Positions 59,012 through 64,000 of a stretch of 64,000 nt of DNA are shown here, piece after piece; the stretch's first letter is position 1; each line of letters starts with the position of its first letter. Location of the stretch: positions 5,104,501 through 5,168,500 of the forward strand of contig NZ_CP010978.1 of NCBI RefSeq assembly GCF_000271665.2, in the 5' to 3' direction. The DNA is from Pelosinus fermentans JBW45. GTDB taxonomy: Bacteria; Bacillota; Negativicutes; DSM-13327. A model generated the notes under the pieces. The model was not told the DNA's origin. It worked only from the letters and a program-made list of their open reading frames with translations, and searched no databases. The position numbers and the translations under genes are program-made.

Positions 59012-60172
59012 ATGTGGATATCATTTGCTCGTAACGTCATACTCCTATTTTGCCTATTCTTTACTTTAGCTACACCCATTGCCAATAGCTCACCACCAAA
59101 AATTGAGGCTCAAGCAGCCATCTTAATAGATGCAAAAACAGGGCAAATTCTCTTTGAAAAGAATAGTCATATTCGCAATGCTCCTGCCAGTACCACAAAA
59201 GTACTAACAGCCATCATTGCTATTGAAAGCGGACGACTAGATGAAGAGGTAAAGGTCAGCGCTCGAGCTGCCAATACAACAGGTTCTTCCATGCATTTAA
59301 GTACGGGGCAGCTCATTTCCATGCGGGAGCTAGTGATCGGTCTTTTGATGCGTTCAGGCAATGATGCAGCCGTGGCGATCGCGGAGCATTTGGCTGGTTC
59401 TGTCGAAAATTTCGTTATGCTTATGAATGATAAGGCCCAATCATTGGATGCTGCCAATAGCCATTTTGTCAATCCCCATGGTCTGACTGCTGTCAACCAT
59501 TATTCTACAGCCTTTGACTTAGCCTGGATTGCCAGATATGCGTTAACCAATCCGACTTTTTCTATGATTGTGAACACGAAAGAAACGAATATTGAATGGC
59601 TCGATCGAAAAGGCAAAGAACACGATCAAAGTCTCAAAAATACCAATAAACTATTATGGTTATTGGAAGAGGCGGACGGAGTCAAAACAGGAACCACCAA
59701 TCAGGCGGGCCCTTGCCTCATTTCCAGCGCTACTCGGGGAAATCAGAAATTAATTGCGGTTGTACTTCATGATCATTCCCGTTGGTATGACTCCATGAAA
59801 TTATTAAAATACGGCTTTGATGCCTTTGAACTATATGAATATGCTGTTAAAGGTGATATTTTAGGATCGATTCCTGTAGAAGGAGGTCTTGGACCTCTGA
59901 TTGATGCGGTAGTGAGTAATAATGCAAGTGTAGTAGTGCCAACCGCAGATTATGAGCATGTTACCGTCTATGTTAATCTACCAGAACAAATAAAAGCCCC
60001 TGTATATCAGGGGCAAAAGATTGGTGAAATTGTCTTTCTTGTTCATGAGCAAGCAATAAAAACCGTAGACATTACATCCGGCCAAACCATAGAAGAACGC
60101 ACGAATAGTAAAATCTTACTGCAATATTTATTGCGTACCTTTCGTTTGTTATCCAGCTGGGGAGCACTCTAG
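59012..60172 (+). CDS. D-alanyl-D-alanine carboxypeptidase (PBP5/DacF type)
   Basis: Trims the terminal D-Ala of peptidoglycan stem peptides. A signal sequence (about residues 1-26) precedes the S11 domain with SxxK in ASTTKVLTA (near 58), SGN in RSGNDAAVAI (near 112), KTG in DGVKTGTTNQ (near 220), and a C-terminal PBP5-C domain plus amphipathic end. 386 residues. ATG 59012 has GAGGGGG six bases ahead; the ATG two codons before overlaps it. Divergent from the deacetylase, both cell-wall genes, 129 bp apart. Confidence 0.93.
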   Translation: MWISFARNVILLFCLFFTLATPIANSSPPKIEAQAAILIDAKTGQILFEKNSHIRNAPASTTKVLTAIIAIESGRLDEEVKVSARAANTTGSSMHLSTGQLISMRELVIGLLMRSGNDAAVAIAEHLAGSVENFVMLMNDKAQSLDAANSHFVNPHGLTAVNHYSTAFDLAWIARYALTNPTFSMIVNTKETNIEWLDRKGKEHDQSLKNTNKLLWLLEEADGVKTGTTNQAGPCLISSATRGNQKLIAVVLHDHSRWYDSMKLLKYGFDAFELYEYAVKGDILGSIPVEGGLGPLIDAVVSNNASVVVPTADYEHVTVYVNLPEQIKAPVYQGQKIGEIVFLVHEQAIKTVDITSGQTIEERTNSKILLQYLLRTFRLLSSWGAL

Positions 60173-60213
60173 TACCGACTGATGACTACTACTAAAAATA
60201 GAATTCGTTTGCT

Positions 60214-60996
60214 TTATAGAGGTCTACGATAAAAAAATGGCATGTATTGGCTAAAGCCAATATCACGGAAATTTAAGATGGCTTCCGTACCACCTACAAA
60301 CAATACGCCACCAGGCTTAAGAGCACCTAAAAATCTTCGATATAAGCCATCTTTTGCCTCTTCGGTAAAATAAATAACTACATTTCTACATAAAATTAAA
60401 TCGAATCCGGTATCAAATTTATCGAGCAATAAATTGTGACGTTTAAATTCTACCCGAGAACGGATATCTTCATCAATCGTATAGGTAGTACCAGCTTGTT
60501 TAAAATATTTAGAAGCTCTGCCAGTAGAAATATTCTTGAACTCAGTATTGGTATATATACCACTTTTGGCTTTTGCCAGCATTTCTACATCCAAATCTGT
60601 AGCTAAAATTCGATGTTTTACATTTGGCGTTATATCCTTTAAGATCATTGCTAAGGAATATGGCTCAGCACCAACAGAACAGCCAGCACTCCAAATATTA
60701 AGTTTAGGACTTTGTGCTAATAAATCTGGCAGCACTTTGCTTTCCAGCTCAGAGAATTTTTCTGGTGTTCGGAAAAATTCTGTTACATTGATTGTCATAT
60801 AATCAACAAATTCCTTGTACATCTTCGCATCTTTATCCAATAAGTTAAAGAAGTCTACATATGTATTCACACCATACCGAGTCATTAAATTATTAATCCG
60901 TCGCTGCATCTGAGCCGGTTTATAATCATTAAGGTTAATGCTTGATTTTGCATTAAACTTTTGCTTAAACAACTCCCAATCTTTCTCACCAACCAC
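60214..60996 (-). CDS. cheR: Chemotaxis protein methyltransferase CheR
   Basis: SAM-dependent methylation of glutamates on chemoreceptors. An N-terminal helical domain (DYKPAQMQRRINNLMTRYGV) is followed by NVTEFFRTPEKFSELE near residue 70, the SAM loop IWSAGCSVGAEPYSLAMIL near 100, and DLILCRNVVIYF near 205. 260 residues is typical of CheR without TPR. Starts at GTG 60996 with GGAGG. No other che gene is present; stand-alone cheR genes are common. Confidence 0.95.
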   Translation of the reverse strand: MVGEKDWELFKQKFNAKSSINLNDYKPAQMQRRINNLMTRYGVNTYVDFFNLLDKDAKMYKEFVDYMTINVTEFFRTPEKFSELESKVLPDLLAQSPKLNIWSAGCSVGAEPYSLAMILKDITPNVKHRILATDLDVEMLAKAKSGIYTNTEFKNISTGRASKYFKQAGTTYTIDEDIRSRVEFKRHNLLLDKFDTGFDLILCRNVVIYFTEEAKDGLYRRFLGALKPGGVLFVGGTEAILNFRDIGFSQYMPFFYRRPL

Positions 60997-61117
60997 ACCA
61001 ACACCTCCAACTTATTTCTAGAAGTATATTCGACATATTCTATTAATTTCCTACCTTCCCACCAAAAGACTTACAATAGGCGAATTTTCCTGACAAGCAT
61101 CAAGCAAATGAGTAGAA

Positions 61118-61156
61118 AAGACCCACTCTCACCAGATATAAAGGTGGGTGGGTCTT
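61118..61156 (-). terminator. Intrinsic terminator of alr
   Basis: AAGACCCACTCTCACC and GGTGGGTGGGTCTT form a stem with G-U pairs, between 61118 and 61156; on the minus strand it follows the alr stop by 30 bases with a T-rich tail. Confidence 0.7.
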
Positions 61157-61185
61157 ATATTTACTGCATTGTATTAGGATACTTT

Positions 61186-62304
61186 TTAAGAAGTCTTGCT
61201 GATATAATACCTAGGCACTCTTTTTCCTACCATGCATACGATCTCATAATTAATTGTTCCCATGATCTGAGCAATCTCCTCTACTGGCAATTCAGCTCCG
61301 CCAAATAAAAGCACCTCATCATCAATGGTAACATCCCGAATATCGCTGACATCAACCATACACTGATCCATACAGACTCGTCCGACGATAGGGGCCCGCT
61401 GACCATGAATCAATACTTGCGTCTTACCCGCCAGCAAACGAGACCAACCATCTGCATAGCCTACGGGCAGAGTTGCAATTCGACTCCTTTGATCCGTATA
61501 ATAAGTCCTTCCATAGCTTATAGACGAGTTAGGCGGTACATCCTTGACAAAGCCGACTTGAGCTTTAAACTTCATCGCTGGTTTAAGCAGCAAACTCTTT
61601 TTTACTTCATTTGAAGGCCATAACCCGTACAGAATAATGCCAGGCCGTACCATATCCAGATGCATCTCGGGCAATTCTAATAACGCTGCACTATTGGCAA
61701 TATGGCGGATGGGTATGTGAATGCCTTGTCCCTTAATGTATTCAATAGCTTCTAAGAAATGCCGGTATTGCTCATAGGTAAAGGCCTTGTCCCAGCTATC
61801 AGAAGTAGCAAAATGAGAATATACGCCCTCGATTTCAACTCCGGGCAAAGCGGCTACTGCTGCTGCAAAAACGCCTGCATCAGTTGGGCTAACGCCGACT
61901 CTAGCCATTCCCGTATCGATTTTAAGATGTACTTTAGCTGTTTTACTTGCTGATATGGCCGCCGCTGATAAAGCCTGTGCTGATTCAAGAGAAAATATCG
62001 TTTGCGTAATATTATTCTTGACCACTAGATCAGCCTGACAAACTGGCGTATACCCTAACACCAAAATGGGCACTTCAAACCCTGCATTTCGTAATTCTAC
62101 TGCTTCATTGACAATCGCTACGGCCAAACGGTCTGCTCCCGCCTGTAATGCAGTCCGTGCAACAGCTACCGCTCCATGCCCATACCCATCAGCCTTAACA
62201 ACGGCACAAACTTTTGCATCACGGTTTGTTGCTTTTCTGATTTCGGTTACATTATGAGCAATAGCTGTTAAATCAATCTCTGCCCATACAGGTCGATTAA
62301 ACAT
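61186..62304 (-). CDS. alr: Alanine racemase
   Basis: PLP enzyme converting L- to D-alanine for peptidoglycan and, in spore-formers, spore germination control. PLP-Lys motif AVVKADGYGHGA (residues 33-44), GVYSHFATSD, HIANSAALLELPEMHLDMVRPGIILYG and the catalytic Tyr in SISYGRTYYTDQRSRIATLPVGYADG near 265, then VGRVCMDQCMVDVSDI. 372 residues typical. GGAGGG precedes the ATG; a terminator separates it from the upstream hyp operon. Confidence 0.96.
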   Translation of the reverse strand: MFNRPVWAEIDLTAIAHNVTEIRKATNRDAKVCAVVKADGYGHGAVAVARTALQAGADRLAVAIVNEAVELRNAGFEVPILVLGYTPVCQADLVVKNNITQTIFSLESAQALSAAAISASKTAKVHLKIDTGMARVGVSPTDAGVFAAAVAALPGVEIEGVYSHFATSDSWDKAFTYEQYRHFLEAIEYIKGQGIHIPIRHIANSAALLELPEMHLDMVRPGIILYGLWPSNEVKKSLLLKPAMKFKAQVGFVKDVPPNSSISYGRTYYTDQRSRIATLPVGYADGWSRLLAGKTQVLIHGQRAPIVGRVCMDQCMVDVSDIRDVTIDDEVLLFGGAELPVEEIAQIMGTINYEIVCMVGKRVPRYYISKTS

Positions 62305-62321
62305 ATCTTACCCTCCTAAGC

Positions 62322-62368
62322 AAAAAATAGGTGACAAAGAGACGTTATTTTGGGGGCTTTGTACCTAT
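62322..62368 (-). terminator. Terminator between the hyp/Spo0E-like genes and alr
   Basis: ATAGGTACAAAG and CTTTGTCACCTAT pair on the minus strand (one bulge), followed by TTTTTTG. The alr ribosome site follows immediately. Confidence 0.65.
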
Positions 62369-62377
62369 GAAATAAGA

Positions 62378-62554
62378 TCATCGTCTTACGTGCTGCATCT
62401 TTACTCTCTCATATTCTACAATTAATTTATCTAATTGAATACTGACTTCTGCAACTTCTAGGTCTATTAAATTACCTGATTTTTTTTCTACCAATTCATG
62501 AAGGTGTATGCGTACACGTTCAATTTCTTGTGCCAGCTTTTGCAGATTAAGCAT
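62378..62554 (-). CDS. Spo0E-family aspartyl-phosphate phosphatase-like protein
   Basis: A 58-residue helical hairpin: LNLQKLAQEIERVRIHLHELVEKK and VSIQLDKLIVEYERVK. SIQLDKLIVEY matches the Spo0E core SQELDxLIxxY, with I for the second residue; this surface removes phosphate from Spo0A~P and delays sporulation. ATG 62554 overlaps the hypB stop (TGATG) and AAGGAG precedes it. Its coupling to hydrogenase maturation genes is unexpected. Confidence 0.8.
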   Translation of the reverse strand: MLNLQKLAQEIERVRIHLHELVEKKSGNLIDLEVAEVSIQLDKLIVEYERVKMQHVRR

Positions 62555-63222
62555 CACTTGCTCTCCTTGCCTTTTTTTATTTGCACTTGTTTCATAAGCC
62601 AATTGAACCAAGCTTCAAGTCCTTCACCAGTCTGGCATGAAACCGGCAATAGGGTAACTTCAGGATGAATAGCAGTAATGTCTTTTTCTGCAGCTTTTAG
62701 GTCAAAATTAGTATATGGCAGTAAATCTACCTTATTTAAAATGACAGCGCTGGCTTGTTTAAAGATTAATGGATACTTTAAAGGTTTATCGTCACCTTCT
62801 GTAATACTAAGAACCGTTACTTTACAGTCCTCACCAATATTGAATTCCGCCGGACAAACCAGATTTCCTACATTTTCGATAACAATAATATCAAGTTCCC
62901 CAAGATCAAGACAGTCAAGCACGCCTTGAATCATATTCGCATCTAGATGACAGCCACCGCCTGTATTAATCTGCACCACAGGTACGCCATGCTGTTCAAT
63001 ACGCTCGGCATCCTTCGCCGTAAATAAATCACCTTCAATAACAGCGATTGAAAGTGTTTCTTTTAATGCTTTAATGGTCTTTTCTAATAAAGACGTTTTG
63101 CCACAACCAGGTGACCCTAGTAAATTTATTACAAAGATACCTGCTTTTTCAAATCGTTCCTGCAATGCAGCAGCAACCTGATCATTTTTCTCTAAAATAT
63201 TAGTCATTACTTTTATTTGCAC
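62554..63222 (-). CDS. hypB: Hydrogenase nickel-incorporation GTPase HypB
   Basis: GTPase delivering nickel to [NiFe] hydrogenase (or urease). G1/P-loop GSPGCGKTSLLEKT near residue 37, GDLFTAKDAERIEQHGVPVVQINTGGGCHLDA near 66-97 with the metal-binding Cys and His, ENVGNLVCPAEFNIGE, and the guanine-recognition NKVDLLPY near 160. 222 residues, without the N-terminal His-rich tail of some HypB. GTG 63222 follows GGAGG. Two bases after hypA. Confidence 0.95.
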   Translation of the reverse strand: MQIKVMTNILEKNDQVAAALQERFEKAGIFVINLLGSPGCGKTSLLEKTIKALKETLSIAVIEGDLFTAKDAERIEQHGVPVVQINTGGGCHLDANMIQGVLDCLDLGELDIIVIENVGNLVCPAEFNIGEDCKVTVLSITEGDDKPLKYPLIFKQASAVILNKVDLLPYTNFDLKAAEKDITAIHPEVTLLPVSCQTGEGLEAWFNWLMKQVQIKKGKESK

Positions 63223-63223
63223 T

Positions 63224-63565
63224 TTATTCTACCTCCAGATAATCAACTGCTAACTCTCGGCCCGATACCACTAGGATATTAGCCGAGTGGCATAAGGGAC
63301 ATAGGAAAGAATATCGTTCCACTGTAAATTGCTGCCCACAGCTATTGCATTTGCCAACCAGAGGTATAATCGTAATATCTACCACTGCGCCATCAGCTAT
63401 CGTATTTGCAGCTAAAGCCGCAAAGCCAAATTTAAGAGATTCAGGCTCAACTTGAGTCATCTGGCCAATTAGCAGTTTAATGCAACTTATCTTTACCGCA
63501 TTATGCTCTGCAGCAGTTTTTAATACGATGTCCAATATTCCTTGAGCAATGGACATTTCATGCAT
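63224..63565 (-). CDS. hypA: Hydrogenase maturation factor HypA
   Basis: Nickel chaperone partner of HypB. The N-terminus MHEMSIAQGILD carries the nickel-binding His2; a zinc site of two CxxC motifs follows (CNSCGQQF and CPLCHS, near residues 73-92). 113 residues is the family standard. ATG 63565 has GGAG eight bases upstream. First gene of hypAB-spo0E-like. Confidence 0.95.
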   Translation of the reverse strand: MHEMSIAQGILDIVLKTAAEHNAVKISCIKLLIGQMTQVEPESLKFGFAALAANTIADGAVVDITIIPLVGKCNSCGQQFTVERYSFLCPLCHSANILVVSGRELAVDYLEVE

Positions 63566-63699
63566 ATACTTCACTCCACGTTTACCATTTTCATACAATT
63601 AATTCGTCATGAAAGGATGATTTCCTGCCATAGCAATAAGTTCAATGATTCACATTCGATGTTTATTACACGATTGGAACTATTTACATAATATAAACT

Positions 63700-63730
63700 C
63701 GAATAATCACTTTCTATTTCGCTGATACTA
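63700..63730 (+). promoter_or_regulatory. Sigma-G-like forespore promoter of the SASP gene
   Basis: CGAATA (63700-63705) and GATACTA (63724-63730) are separated by 18 bases and differ by one base each from the sigma-G consensus TGMATA and CATACTA. It lies 31 bases upstream of the SASP ATG. Confidence 0.6.
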
Positions 63731-63761
63731 TGATTACACCAACACAAGGAGGTGATTATCA

Positions 63762-64000
63762 ATGGCCAGAAGTAACAAACCTGTTAACCCAGGCGCGGAA
63801 AACGCTCTCGATCGCATGAAGCTTGAGATCGCTAGCGAGTTAGGAATTGCTGATCGAGTACGTGCTCAAGGTTGGTCAACCATGACTTCCGCTGACTGCG
63901 GACGTGTGGGCGGACAAATGGTTCGCAGAATGATTGAGCAATATGAATCCGGCATGAGCGGAACTACCACTCAAGCAATGAACAGCACATTAACTGCTCA
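63762..64000 (+). CDS. Alpha/beta-type small acid-soluble spore protein, cut by window edge
   Basis: Binds and shields DNA in the dormant spore and is degraded by the GPR protease on germination. ATG 63762 with AAGGAGGTGATT upstream, then MARSNKPVNPGAENALDRMK, LEIASELGI (the GPR cleavage region) and GGQMVRRMIEQYE (C-terminal DNA-binding motif). 79 codons are seen and the frame is open at the right edge. A sigma-G-like promoter precedes it. Confidence 0.93.
   Translation, partial: MARSNKPVNPGAENALDRMKLEIASELGIADRVRAQGWSTMTSADCGRVGGQMVRRMIEQYESGMSGTTTQAMNSTLTA

Noticed and set aside
1-64000. CRISPR array
   Set aside because: No regularly spaced direct repeats were found; the repeats seen are palindromic and irregularly spaced.
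1-64000. Prophage or intact insertion sequence
   Set aside because: No transposase, integrase, capsid or terminase gene is visible; the 27-30 kb patch carries only small regulators, a toxin pair and scars.

Overview
The window reads as chromosome from an endospore-forming, low-GC anaerobe of the Firmicutes. An alpha/beta-type SASP gene with a sigma-G-like promoter, a Spo0E-like phosphatase, a DUF1657 protein and orphan sporulation-kinase-like pieces point to spores. HypA/HypB, a LutABC lactate system, a menaquinone methyltransferase and a GlnRS fit a member of the Negativicutes, perhaps Sporomusaceae/Pelosinus-like. That placement is my inference from gene content and from memory; no 16S gene is present. 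Gene density is high and nearly all genes carry clear Shine-Dalgarno sites, which were used to move many starts downstream of the longest reading frame.

Left part (1-19.6 kb): a cut membrane protein, a 2-hydroxyacid dehydrogenase, an HxlR regulator divergent from an iron-sulfur-type flavoprotein, and a compact minus-strand unit tRNA-Arg(ACG), tRNA-Arg(CCT), tadA, tRNA-Ser(CGA). Upstream of that unit lies a cluster of six perfect DnaA boxes. Then come ppk1 and a divergent ppx with a Pho-box-like site between them, a DUF2600 terpene-cyclase-like gene, an M20 peptidase, a YkuS-like protein, DNA polymerase IV, two tRNA-Ser genes, a Tat-type polysaccharide deacetylase, ubiE/menG, lutABC, superoxide dismutase and a YnfA-type membrane protein.

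Middle (19.8-40 kb): addB-addA recombination nuclease, then an accessory patch (27-30 kb). It holds a Phd/ParE toxin-antitoxin pair with a 40-bp palindromic operator, a divergent DUF6809-like/XRE pair, a deletion scar of a second copy of that pair, near-identical hairpins, and a tRNA-like fragment. An arabinofuranoside cluster follows (MFS symporter, GH127 enzyme, AraC regulator), then small regulators, a CBO0543-type membrane protein, an EamA exporter with a terminator-containing leader, a second flavoprotein and a cyclase-family hydrolase.

Right part (40-64 kb): a histidine-rich protein, ferredoxin, histidine kinase and response regulator in one operon; a glycolipid glycosyltransferase; an XRE regulator divergent from a 100-aa HisKA-like protein that lacks the phospho-accepting histidine; arginase; spore-type small proteins; glnS; sbcD-sbcC; YigZ, YaiI; a truncated phenylacetate-CoA-ligase-like gene; a spore/cell-wall deacetylase; a DD-carboxypeptidase; cheR; alr; and hypA-hypB with a coupled Spo0E-like gene. 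The window ends inside the SASP gene. Four copies of a dispersed long inverted repeat (AACCACAAAGACGC type) sit in otherwise empty intergenic gaps.
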